A DNA stretch of 64,000 nucleotides from Nannocystis pusilla. Its GTDB lineage: Bacteria > Myxococcota_A > Polyangia > Nannocystales > Nannocystaceae. The stretch lies in assembly GCF_020073745.1 (NCBI RefSeq), contig NZ_JAIRAU010000001.1, forward strand, positions 1,436,501 through 1,500,500, written 5' to 3'. The translations under genes were made by a program, and so were the position numbers. The notes beneath the pieces are model-generated. The model was not told the origin of the DNA and ran no database searches. It worked only from the letters and a program-made list of their open reading frames with translations. Shown piece by piece: positions 1 to 7,831 of this stretch (the stretch's first letter is position 1; every line of letters starts with the position of its first letter).

Positions 1-1
1 T

Positions 2-1375
2 TCATGCGGACATCACGGTGTTGAGGCTCTCGGCGAGGGTGGGGTGGGCGAACACGCCGTCGCGCAGGGCGGCGGAGGGGAGCTGGCCCATCATCGCCAC
101 CTCGATCGCCGACATCAGCTCGCCGGCCTCGACGCCGAGGATCGTGGCGCCGAGGATCTGGTCGCTGTCGCGGTCGATGACGACCTTGATGAAGCCGTGG
201 GCCTCGTCCATCTCGAGGGCCCGGGCCACGCGGTTCATGGCGATCCGGGCGACCCGGAAATTGCGCCCCTGGCGGCGCGCCTCGCCCTCGGACAGGCCCA
301 CGCGCGCGAGCTCGGGGTCGGTGAAGACGACGTAGGGGACGAGCCGGCCGCGCGTCGACGCGTGCTCGCCGTGCAGCAGGTTGGCGCGCAAGATCCGGTG
401 GTCGTCGTACGAGATGTGCGTGAACGCCGGGCCGCCCTTGACGTCGCCGGCGGCGAAGATCCCCGGCGTGGTGGTCTCGAGCCACTCGTCGACCTGCACG
501 TGGCCGCGGGCGTCGACGGCGACGCCGGTGGCCGCGAGGTTGAGCGCGTCGGTGTTGGGGGTGCGGCCGGCGGCGACGAGGAGGTGCGAGCCGGTGAGGG
601 CGCGCGCGCCGGCGGCGGTGTCGCAGACGAGGCGGAGGCCGCCGCTCTCGGGCACGACCTGGCGCGCCTCGGTCGAGAGCAGGATCTCGACGCCCTCGGC
701 GGTGAGGATGTCGCGGAGCGCGGTGGCGACGTCTTCGTCCTCGCGCGGGAGCAGCTGCGCGTGGCGCTGGACGACCGTCACGCGGCTGCCGAAGCGGCGG
801 AACATCTGCGCGAACTCGAGGCCGATGTAGCCGCCACCGAGGACCAGCAGGTGGTCGGGCAGGACGCCGAGCTCGAGCATCGCCACGTGGTCGAGCCAGG
901 GCACCCGGTCGAGGCCGGCGAGCGCGGGGGCCCGGGTGCGAGCGCCGGTGTCGATGATGATCACGTCGCCGGAGAACCGGCGCACGCCGCCGCGGGTCAA
1001 CGCGACCTCGATCGTCTTGGGGCCGACGAAGCGAGCCGCACCGAACACGAGGTCGATCGTCGGCTGGGCGGCGAGGGCGGCCTGCGACGACTCGCGGAAC
1101 TCGCGGACGATCCGGCGCGTCCGCTCGCGGACCTGGGCCATGTCGATGCTGACGTCGGACGTGCGCACGCCGTAGTCGGCCGCCCGTCGCGCGAGCCAGG
1201 CGACTCTGGCACTGGCCACCATCGTCTTGGTCGGCGTGCAGCCGGTGTTGACGCACGTGCCGCCGATCCACGCCCGCTCGACCAGCGCGGTCCGCCGGCC
1301 CGCCTCGGCGAGCGCGAGGGCGAGGGGCTTGGCCGCCTGCCCCGAGCCGAGAATCACCACGTCGTAGCGGTCCAT
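2..1375 (-). CDS. Mercuric-reductase-like FAD-dependent pyridine nucleotide-disulfide oxidoreductase
   Basis: A 457-residue flavoprotein of the class I pyridine nucleotide-disulfide oxidoreductase family. The N-terminal FAD-binding motif (VVILGSGQAAKPLALALAEAG) is followed by the redox-active disulfide motif GGTCVNTGCTPTK, a central NAD(P)-binding motif (LVLGGGYIGLEFAQ) and a C-terminal dimerisation domain with AHPTLAESLN, which holds the His-Glu pair of this family. It should pass electrons from NAD(P)H through FAD to a disulfide or metal substrate. The N-terminal heavy-metal domain and the C-terminal vicinal cysteines of true MerA are absent, and no mer genes are adjacent, so mercury as substrate is doubtful. 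The ATG at 1375 is chosen because the FAD motif starts right after it; the frame stays open a further 12 codons upstream. The stop codon is at positions 2-4, so the gene is complete. Confidence 0.85.
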   Translation of the reverse strand: MDRYDVVILGSGQAAKPLALALAEAGRRTALVERAWIGGTCVNTGCTPTKTMVASARVAWLARRAADYGVRTSDVSIDMAQVRERTRRIVREFRESSQAALAAQPTIDLVFGAARFVGPKTIEVALTRGGVRRFSGDVIIIDTGARTRAPALAGLDRVPWLDHVAMLELGVLPDHLLVLGGGYIGLEFAQMFRRFGSRVTVVQRHAQLLPREDEDVATALRDILTAEGVEILLSTEARQVVPESGGLRLVCDTAAGARALTGSHLLVAAGRTPNTDALNLAATGVAVDARGHVQVDEWLETTTPGIFAAGDVKGGPAFTHISYDDHRILRANLLHGEHASTRGRLVPYVVFTDPELARVGLSEGEARRQGRNFRVARIAMNRVARALEMDEAHGFIKVVIDRDSDQILGATILGVEAGELMSAIEVAMMGQLPSAALRDGVFAHPTLAESLNTVMSA

Positions 1376-1753
1376 GGCGTCGGAGGGTGACCGGGAACGG
1401 CGCGCCGACAAGCTCGAGGCGGCGCGGTGGTTCGCGTCGCACGCGAGAGGAGCGACGGCGGAGGTGCAGGCGTGCGAGCGCTGCCGCCGCGGCGGGTCGA
1501 GGGATCTGCGCGAGTCGCCGGCCGGCCGTGGGGGGCGCGGGCGACATGGCCCCGCCGGAGGATCGGCCGCGCTCCGGCCTCAGCCGCGGCTGGCGGGGCC
1601 AATTCGCCCTCCTGGCGGGCGATCCGCGGCTTGCTCGCACGCTGACCAGCCTGACAAAAGATTGTCATTCTGCCAATCCAACAACTCGGGCGATGCGGGG
1701 GGTGCGGCGATCTGGTAAGGCATCGGCGCTTCGAACAAGGAGAGGACCATCCG
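1376..1753. other. Intergenic region upstream of sodB
   Basis: 378 bp between two divergent genes, without a convincing gene. It must hold both promoters. The only distinct signal is the inverted repeat at 1652-1667, listed separately. A purine-rich ribosome site (AAGGAGAGG, about 1737-1745) lies just ahead of the sodB start. Confidence 0.5.
1652..1667. promoter_or_regulatory. Perfect inverted repeat upstream of superoxide dismutase (candidate operator)
   Basis: TGACAA-AAGA-TTGTCA is a 6+4+6 perfect palindrome in an AT-richer patch about 90 bp ahead of the sodB start. Its position fits an operator or promoter-proximal site for an oxidative-stress or iron regulator. The regulator is not identifiable from the sequence. 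Confidence 0.35.
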
Positions 1754-2341
1754 ATGCCGTTCACACTTCCCGATCTGCCCTACGCCAAGGACGCGCTCGC
1801 TCCTCACATCAGCGCCGAGACGCTCGAGTATCACCACGGCAAGCACCACGCGGCCTACGTGACCAACCTGAACAAGCTGCTCGCGGGCAAGCCCGAGGCG
1901 GACCTGTCGCTCGAGGAGGTCATCCTCCGCAGCGACGGCGGCGTGTTCAACAACGCGGCCCAGGTCTGGAACCACACGTTCTACTGGCACTGCATGAAGC
2001 CGAACGGTGGCGGGCAGCCGACCGGCGAGCTCGCCGAGGCGATCAACCGCGACTTCGGCTCGTTCGAGCGGTTCCGCGAGCAGTTCTCCGAGGCCGCCGC
2101 GACGCAGTTCGGCTCGGGCTGGGCGTGGCTGGTCGTCGACAGCGCCGGCAAGCTGGCGATCAGCAAGACGAGCAACGCGGACCTGCCGCTCAAGCACGGC
2201 CAGAAGGCGCTGCTGACGATCGACGTGTGGGAGCACGCGTACTACATCGACTTCCGCAACCTGCGCCCGAAGTACATCTCGACGTTCCTCGACTCGCTGG
2301 TGAACTGGGACTTCGTCGCCGGCAACCTGCGCGGCCGCTGA
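1754..2341 (+). CDS. sodB: Superoxide dismutase (Fe type)
   Basis: A 195-residue iron (or cambialistic) superoxide dismutase that converts superoxide to oxygen and hydrogen peroxide, normally in the cytoplasm. Length and sequence are typical of the family. The first metal-ligand region EYHHGKHHAAYV lies near residue 26, the second ligand helix is NHTFYWHCM, and the C-terminal DVWEHAYYIDFRN supplies the Asp and His ligands. No signal peptide is present. The glutamine in FNNAAQVWNH and the GWAWLV segment favour the Fe form over the Mn form. A strong AAGGAGAGG ribosome-binding site precedes the ATG. It is transcribed alone, divergent from the flavoprotein gene, with a possible operator at 1652-1667. 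Confidence 0.95.
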   Translation: MPFTLPDLPYAKDALAPHISAETLEYHHGKHHAAYVTNLNKLLAGKPEADLSLEEVILRSDGGVFNNAAQVWNHTFYWHCMKPNGGGQPTGELAEAINRDFGSFERFREQFSEAAATQFGSGWAWLVVDSAGKLAISKTSNADLPLKHGQKALLTIDVWEHAYYIDFRNLRPKYISTFLDSLVNWDFVAGNLRGR

Positions 2342-2727
2342 GCCCGCGGTGCGGTGAGCACGACGTTCGCCGGCCGCTCGCGGCGGGCGAACGTCGCGTC
2401 GTTCGTGGGATCGATCGCCGCGGCGGTTCGGGTCCCCAGTGACGAGCGAGACCGGCGCGATGGTGTGGTTCGCGGCGGCGTCACACCGAGCTCGCGGTCC
2501 ACGTCGCGCACCCCGGGGGTCGTCGCCAGCAAACTCGGCGGCGAGGTCTCCGGGTTCGCGCGTACGGTCCGCGACATGGTGATGATCGACTGTGCGGCGG
2601 GTATGATCATAACACCATGGGTCACGTGATCCTCCCCGAGGGCGACCCGGCCGCGAGCATGCAAAGGCGGCGGCGCTGTGGGAGCGCATGAGGCGGCGAC
2701 CGAGTTCAGGCTCTTTGCCGCTCGCGC
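2342..2727. other. Intergenic region between convergent genes
   Basis: 386 bp between convergent sodB and the DUF1552 gene. Only short frames with no recognisable protein are present. I see no terminator hairpin with a T tract and no copy of the 14-bp repeat. Confidence 0.4.
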
Positions 2728-4173
2728 TCAGCCCCACAGCTCGGCGAGCGGGCCCTCGGCGATGCGCGTGGCCGGGTTGCCGTGGCCGAAGTCGTCGGTC
2801 GGCAGGCCGGCGCCGTGGAGCATTGAATTGAACACGTTCGACGTCTGGCGATTGTTCTCGTGGCCGGCCTTGGGGTAGGTGACGCTGCGGCCGTCGGTCT
2901 TGAAGCCCATGTTGTTGCCGCCGATGAGCAGCATCGGCCACTCCTCGGCGTTCGAGTGGTGCATCTCGCCGTTGTCGGACATGTAGAGCAGCAGGGTGTT
3001 GTCGAGCATGGTGCCGCCGGCCTCGGGCTTGGCCTCGAGGGCCCGGGCGACGCGGGCCATCTCGGCGACGCCGCGGCTCGTCAGCTCGTGCAGCGTCTCG
3101 TAGTTCTCGGCGCTCTCGCCGTGGCGGAGGTCGTGGCCGGCGATGACCTGGCCGCCGGGGTAGAAGTCGGCGAGGCTCGGGAATTCCATCGACCAGTAGT
3201 AGCTGCCGGAGCCGATCGAGACCACGGCGACATTGGTCAATCCGCTCAGCAAGGCGGCCTGGACGACGTCGACCTGCAGGCGCAGCTGGTCGAGCGGGTC
3301 GGTCGAGGCGTACGGGTCGGGGTCGAGCTCGCCGGGGCCGGTGGGCTTGACGGCCAGGAGCGCGTCCTTCATCCCGAGGATCTGGTCGTTGCGCGCCAGC
3401 ATCGCCAGCAGCGAGGCCTCGTAGGTCTCGAGCTTGACGCGCCCGCGCGACGAGCCGGAGAGATCCTTGAGCTCGCGCCCGACGTCGTCGATGGCGAACT
3501 CGAGCAATTGCTTGCGCGACTGGAACTCCTCGCCGGCCTGGCCCGAGGCGACCGAGCCGAACAGCGAGGCGAACGAAGCCCTGGGCGTCAGCAGGATCGG
3601 CGCGGGCTTGCCCTTGGCGAACGCGCAGCTCGAGTAGTTGAGCGGGGAGGTCGCGGCGCCGACGCCGACGCGGACGGCGTCGAACGGGGTGTTGCCGCGG
3701 ACCTCGGCGATCTGCGACAGCACCGTCTCGATGCTCGCGCTCGCGGGGCCGCCGGACGAGTTGCTGGCGCTGAGCGCCCCGAAGTCGGTCGAGTGGCCGC
3801 CGCCGAGGTAGGTGGCCGACAGACCGAGCACGAGGGCCGAGCGCTCGACCAGCGAGATCGTGCCGTCGCCCGCGGCCAGCGAGCCGAGCGCCCGCGCCTC
3901 GCTCAGCGGCGGCGCGGGGATCAGCACCGGGTCGTCGTGGCCGTAGTCGCGGTTGCTCTCGATCGCCTTGCCCGCGTGACCCTCGAGGGTCTCGCGCGTC
4001 TGCGGGTCGAACATGCAGGCCGGGCGGATCCCGTTGCCCTCGAGGAAGATGACGACCCGGCGCGGGTAGCCGTCGGCGGCCTGGCCGCGGCGGCTGCCGA
4101 AGGTGAGGCCGCCGAGCATCCCGGCGCCCGCGAGCAGACCGGAGGTGGTGAGGAAGTTACGACGCGTGATCAT
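2728..4173 (-). CDS. DUF1552 domain-containing exported protein
   Basis: A 481-residue protein starting with a twin-arginine signal (MITRRNFLTTSGLLAGAGMLGG), so it is probably exported folded. The mature part matches the DUF1552 family, found mainly in planctomycetes and myxobacteria beside DUF1592-type cytochromes. Family-like segments are VVIFLEGNGIRPACM near residue 40, the central DPLDQLRLQVDVVQAALLSGLTNVAVVSIG, and LLLYMSDNGEMHHSNAEEWPMLLIGGNN near the C-terminus. The last resembles the metal-binding core of sulfatase/phosphatase-like (DUF1501) proteins, so a hydrolase fold is plausible, but no reaction is established. It lies 22 bp downstream of the DUF1592 gene and is almost surely co-transcribed with it. 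Confidence 0.8.
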   Translation of the reverse strand: MITRRNFLTTSGLLAGAGMLGGLTFGSRRGQAADGYPRRVVIFLEGNGIRPACMFDPQTRETLEGHAGKAIESNRDYGHDDPVLIPAPPLSEARALGSLAAGDGTISLVERSALVLGLSATYLGGGHSTDFGALSASNSSGGPASASIETVLSQIAEVRGNTPFDAVRVGVGAATSPLNYSSCAFAKGKPAPILLTPRASFASLFGSVASGQAGEEFQSRKQLLEFAIDDVGRELKDLSGSSRGRVKLETYEASLLAMLARNDQILGMKDALLAVKPTGPGELDPDPYASTDPLDQLRLQVDVVQAALLSGLTNVAVVSIGSGSYYWSMEFPSLADFYPGGQVIAGHDLRHGESAENYETLHELTSRGVAEMARVARALEAKPEAGGTMLDNTLLLYMSDNGEMHHSNAEEWPMLLIGGNNMGFKTDGRSVTYPKAGHENNRQTSNVFNSMLHGAGLPTDDFGHGNPATRIAEGPLAELWG

Positions 4174-4195
4174 GGGGTCTCCTCGCCGGCGCCGC

Positions 4196-6274
4196 TCAGT
4201 CGGGCACGCGCGTCTGGAAGCTGTCGCTGTTGAACAGGGCGATGAGCATCTCGGTGAACGAGCCGCCGCTGTCGTCGTAGGCCTTCTCGATGGCGACCAT
4301 GGTGCACGCGTCGTGCATGGTCTCCTCGCGGCCGGTGAAGTAGCGGAACGCCTGGCGCATGAAGCAGCGCTTGGCGTACCGCGAGTTGGCGAGGCGCTGG
4401 CTGAAGTCGATCGCGCTGGTGACCGGGCCGTCGAGCTCCGGCGACGGCATGCCGACGAGGTTGGAGGTGCCGTCGGGCGGGCCGCCGTGGTCCTCGACGC
4501 GGAGGAAGCCGGCGTGGTTGTAGATCTCGAACGGGTAGCCGAGCGGGTTCATCAGCGCGTGGCAGCCGGCGCAGTACGGGTCGGCGTCGACCTGCTCGGA
4601 CATGCGCTGGCGCGCCGACTGCGACTTCGACGCCTCCGACAGCTTGGCGTCGACGGTGATCGGCAGGTCGGGGACGTTCTGGCACAGCAGCTCCTCGCGG
4701 ATCCACTTGCCGCGGTGCACCAGGTTGGGGTCGTTCTCGAACGACAGCGCGTGCGCGCCGAGCCAGGCCGGGTGGGTCAGGACGCCCGCGCGCTCGTTCT
4801 GCGGCAGCTCGATCCAGCGGGCCTCGCGGGTCTGGGCGGTGATGCCGGGGACGTTGTAGACGCGGTTGGCCTCGGCGGTCGACTTCCAGATCGAGGTCTC
4901 GTTCTCCTGATAGCCGGCGGTGGCCGGGGTGTAGAACATGCGCGAGGTGAGGAGGTTGGCGAACACGTCCTGGTCGGCGTCGAGGATCCGCGCGATCATG
5001 TCGTCGAGCTGGTAGTCGAGGGTGCTCTCGTAGCCGTAGAAGCCGACGATCTGGTTCTGATAGCTGTTCTCGACCGCGTAGCCGCTCCACGCCGAGGTCG
5101 CCGCGACCTCGACCTTGGGCGTCTGGGCGGCGAGCACGCCGTAGTCGAGCCATTCGCGGAAGAACTCGCGCACGCCGTGGGCCATCCAGTACTCGCTGTG
5201 GGTCTCCCAGTAGCGCTCGTCGTGGGGCTCGAACAGGAGGTCGCGCCGCTCCTCGTCGATGCCGCCGATGTGCTCCTCGACGAGCTTGGCCACGACCTCG
5301 GGGTCCTTGATCGTGCCGTCGCGCGCGGCGTCGAGGATGCTGCCGAGGTCGCCGTCGACGTCGCCCTTGCTGAAGCCGGCGTTGTAGCTGCGGTTGACGC
5401 TGGGGACGCCGGCGGGCGTGCGCGTGAGGGCGTAGGCGATCGCCTGCGCGAGCTCCCAGTCGCCGAGCTGCAGCCGCCCGTGCTCGTCGGGCTCGCCGGC
5501 GCCGAGCTCGGGGCGGTGCAGCGCGCCGGTCGACATCCACGCGGCGGCGCCGAGCCGCTTGATCACGGCCGGCCGCGACTCGACGTCGGGCGCACCGGCG
5601 AGCGCGCCCTCGGTGAATGCCAGCAGCGCGTCGAACTGGGCCTCGCTGGCCGGGCGGAACAGCGCGCCGAACTCGAGGTAGCGGCGCACGAAGTAACGCA
5701 CGCAATCGCTGGACGGCGCGGCGTCCTCGAGGAAGCACTGACACTCGGGGTCCTCGTGGACGGTGCGCAGGCGGCCGCCGTCCCACTTGCCGATCGTCCA
5801 CGAGTCGGCGGCGCCGCCGACGGAGTCGAGGTAGAGCCCGAGCACGCTGGGGTCGAGCGCCTCGTCGTCGCTGTAGGTCGAATAGCGGTGCTCGGGCCGC
5901 GGGTACAGCGGATTGTTGGCGAGGTCGGAGCTGAGCCAGCTGCCGACGTTGCGGGTCCACTCGTAGCGGTCGAGCAGGCGCAGGTCGGCGGGCGGCAGGG
6001 CGGGCTGGTCGCGGCAGGTGAACAGCGCGTTCTGGTCGAGGTCGTTGCCCGAGGGCTCGCCGGGCGGCTCGCCGGTGTCGCCGGTGTCCCCGGTGTCCCC
6101 GGTGGGGTCGTCCGTCTCGCTCGAGCTCGTCCCCGCGCTCGTGGTCGGGACGGTCGTGTCCGTGCCCGCGCTCGTGCCGTCGCTCGTGCCCGGGCCGCCG
6201 TCCGACGCCGTGCCGCCGTCCTGCGGGCAGCCGAGGGCCAGGAGCAACGGCAGGATCGACGCCCGCGTCCTCAT
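4196..6274 (-). CDS. DUF1592/DUF1588/DUF1585 domain lipoprotein with c-type heme motif
   Basis: A 692-residue predicted lipoprotein: a short signal peptide ends in LLLALGC, then a low-complexity Thr/Ser/Gly-Asp linker of about 60 residues, then a long globular part. It matches the multidomain DUF1587/1592/1588/1585 proteins of planctomycetes and myxobacteria. The motif YCAGCHALMNPLGYPFEIYNHAG around residue 570 contains CxxCH, a covalent heme-c site, and the C-terminal RYAKRCFMRQAFRYFTGRE is the DUF1585 part. A periplasmic redox role is likely; the substrate is unknown. The ATG at 6274 is preferred over a GTG five codons upstream because it gives a cleaner lipoprotein signal. The gene leads a two-gene operon with the DUF1552 protein. 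Confidence 0.8.
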   Translation of the reverse strand: MRTRASILPLLLALGCPQDGGTASDGGPGTSDGTSAGTDTTVPTTSAGTSSSETDDPTGDTGDTGDTGEPPGEPSGNDLDQNALFTCRDQPALPPADLRLLDRYEWTRNVGSWLSSDLANNPLYPRPEHRYSTYSDDEALDPSVLGLYLDSVGGAADSWTIGKWDGGRLRTVHEDPECQCFLEDAAPSSDCVRYFVRRYLEFGALFRPASEAQFDALLAFTEGALAGAPDVESRPAVIKRLGAAAWMSTGALHRPELGAGEPDEHGRLQLGDWELAQAIAYALTRTPAGVPSVNRSYNAGFSKGDVDGDLGSILDAARDGTIKDPEVVAKLVEEHIGGIDEERRDLLFEPHDERYWETHSEYWMAHGVREFFREWLDYGVLAAQTPKVEVAATSAWSGYAVENSYQNQIVGFYGYESTLDYQLDDMIARILDADQDVFANLLTSRMFYTPATAGYQENETSIWKSTAEANRVYNVPGITAQTREARWIELPQNERAGVLTHPAWLGAHALSFENDPNLVHRGKWIREELLCQNVPDLPITVDAKLSEASKSQSARQRMSEQVDADPYCAGCHALMNPLGYPFEIYNHAGFLRVEDHGGPPDGTSNLVGMPSPELDGPVTSAIDFSQRLANSRYAKRCFMRQAFRYFTGREETMHDACTMVAIEKAYDDSGGSFTEMLIALFNSDSFQTRVPD

Positions 6275-6538
6275 CGCCGTGGTGATCACGGTCCCACGAT
6301 ATCATCCAGGTGGACGGGCGTTGCGCGGCTGACCGAGAGTTTACCCGGGGGCTCGACGCGGGTCGCGATCGCGCAATTGTGGTGGTGTGATGGCATTTCG
6401 CGCGCGCGCGTGTGCGGGCGACGTCTGCACGGGGCGTCGCCGATTCCCGAGGGTCCTATCGGTGGTGCCCGTACGGGCCGCGGGCGTCCGGGGATTCGTG
6501 ACAGTCGGCGATCGGCGTCGAATGGTGGCACCACGGGG

Positions 6539-7720
6539 TCAATCCGGGGTCAGGCGCAGCGGCGCGGCGACCGGGCCGCGCACGGTCATGGTGCGGTTGT
6601 AGACGACGGGGCCGGGCAGGCGCTCGACGGCGGCGAAGCGGCGCACGAACACGTCGAGGGCGATCTGGGCCTCCATGCGCGCGAGCGCGGCGCCGAGGCA
6701 GAAGTGGACGCCGTGGCCGAAGTTCAGCGCGGCGGTGTTGCGCGCGAGGTCGAAGCGGTCGGGGTCGGGGAAGCGACGCTCGTCGCGCCCGGCCGAGCCG
6801 ACCAGCGCGAGCACCAGCGAATGCGCAGGAATGGTGACACCCGCGAGGGCGACGTCGCAGGTGGTGAAGCGCGGCAGCGATTGACTGGGACCGTCGAAGC
6901 GCAGCATCTCCTCGACGAACGCGGGGACGAGGCCGGGCTCGGCCCGCAGGCGCGCGAACATGTCGGGGTGGCCGCCGAGCCACAGCGCGGCGGTGGCGAT
7001 GAGGTGCGTCGTCGTCTCGAGCCCGCCGAGGAGGATCGCGATCAGGAACTCGACGATCTCCAGGTCGTCGAGGCGCTGGCCGTCGACCTCGGCGCGCACG
7101 AGCTCGCTGACGGTGTCGTCGAACGGGGCGCGGCGGCGGTCGGCGATCACCGCGGAGAGGTAGGCCGAGAGCTCGGCGATCGTGGCCCTGACGCGCGCGG
7201 CGTGGGCGGCGTCCAGCGGCTCCGGCGTGACCGAGAGGAGGTCGTCGGCCCAGCGCTTGAAGCTGGCGGCCAGTGACTCGTCGAGCCCGAGCAGGTTGGC
7301 GATCACGAACGCGGGCAACGGCGCGGCGTAGGCGGCGACGAGCTCGACGTCGCGGTGCAGCGGCGCGACGAGCCGTTCGGCGCGGGCCCGGATCGCCGGG
7401 GCGAGGCGGGCCACGGCGCGCGGCCCGAGGGAGCGGCTGGCGAGCGCGCGCAGGCGGGTGTGGCCGGGGGCGTCCATCGCCAGGATCGAGCGCGCGAGCG
7501 GGTTGTAGCCGAGCCACGGCGGCTCCCACACGGCGCGGAAGCCCTGCGAGGAGAAGCGCACCGGGTCGCGCAGGACGGTCATGATGTCGTCGTGACGGCT
7601 GACGAGCCACATGCCGGCGGGCTCCGACAGGCAGACGGGGCTGTCGCGGCGCAGGGCGGCGTAATGAGGGTAGGGATCGGCGCGGACCTCGGGGGCGAGG
7701 ATGTCGATGCTGGTTCGCAT
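6539..7720 (-). CDS. Cytochrome P450
   Basis: A 393-residue soluble class I bacterial cytochrome P450. Visible landmarks are the C-helix segment MDAPGHTRLRAL, the I-helix oxygen-activation motif LLGGLETTTH, the K-helix ExxR region (EEMLRF) and the heme-thiolate loop FGHGVHFCLGAALARME with the axial cysteine. It should hydroxylate or epoxidise a small organic substrate with electrons from a ferredoxin; no ferredoxin gene is nearby. The ATG at 7720 is chosen because upstream residues look like non-coding filler. It is divergent from a XylR-type regulator 111 bp away, and that spacer carries two GTCA-N3-TGAC repeats, so inducible control is likely. Substrate cannot be predicted. Confidence 0.92.
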   Translation of the reverse strand: MRTSIDILAPEVRADPYPHYAALRRDSPVCLSEPAGMWLVSRHDDIMTVLRDPVRFSSQGFRAVWEPPWLGYNPLARSILAMDAPGHTRLRALASRSLGPRAVARLAPAIRARAERLVAPLHRDVELVAAYAAPLPAFVIANLLGLDESLAASFKRWADDLLSVTPEPLDAAHAARVRATIAELSAYLSAVIADRRRAPFDDTVSELVRAEVDGQRLDDLEIVEFLIAILLGGLETTTHLIATAALWLGGHPDMFARLRAEPGLVPAFVEEMLRFDGPSQSLPRFTTCDVALAGVTIPAHSLVLALVGSAGRDERRFPDPDRFDLARNTAALNFGHGVHFCLGAALARMEAQIALDVFVRRFAAVERLPGPVVYNRTMTVRGPVAAPLRLTPD

Positions 7721-7790
7721 GCCGCGCCGCCTCGCACGCGGCGTGCCGGCCGTGGTTTCGCCCACCTGGACGGGCGGCGCGGGGCGATTC

Positions 7791-7825
7791 GGTCAGGGTG
7801 ACCGGCGGGGGTCGGTCACAATGAC
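7791..7825. promoter_or_regulatory. Paired GTCA-N3-TGAC inverted repeats in P450/regulator spacer
   Basis: Two perfect inverted repeats with the same half-site: GGTCA-GGG-TGACC at 7791-7803 and GTCA-CAA-TGAC at 7815-7825. Their centres are 23 bp apart, close to two helical turns, so bound dimers would face the same side of the DNA. The second lies just ahead of the regulator start at 7832. They are good candidates for upstream activator sites, or for autoregulation by the XylR-like protein. Confidence 0.45.
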
Positions 7826-7831
7826 GGCACC

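Noticed and set aside
2354..2629. Possible 91-codon gene on the plus strand after sodB
   Set aside because: No ribosome-binding site, no recognisable domain, and composition like non-coding DNA.
4103..7276. Very long open frame (over 1,000 codons) on the plus strand opposite the DUF1592 and P450 genes
   Set aside because: Shadow frame of high-GC coding DNA: Val/Ala/Gly/Arg-rich with no domain, while the minus strand encodes clear families.
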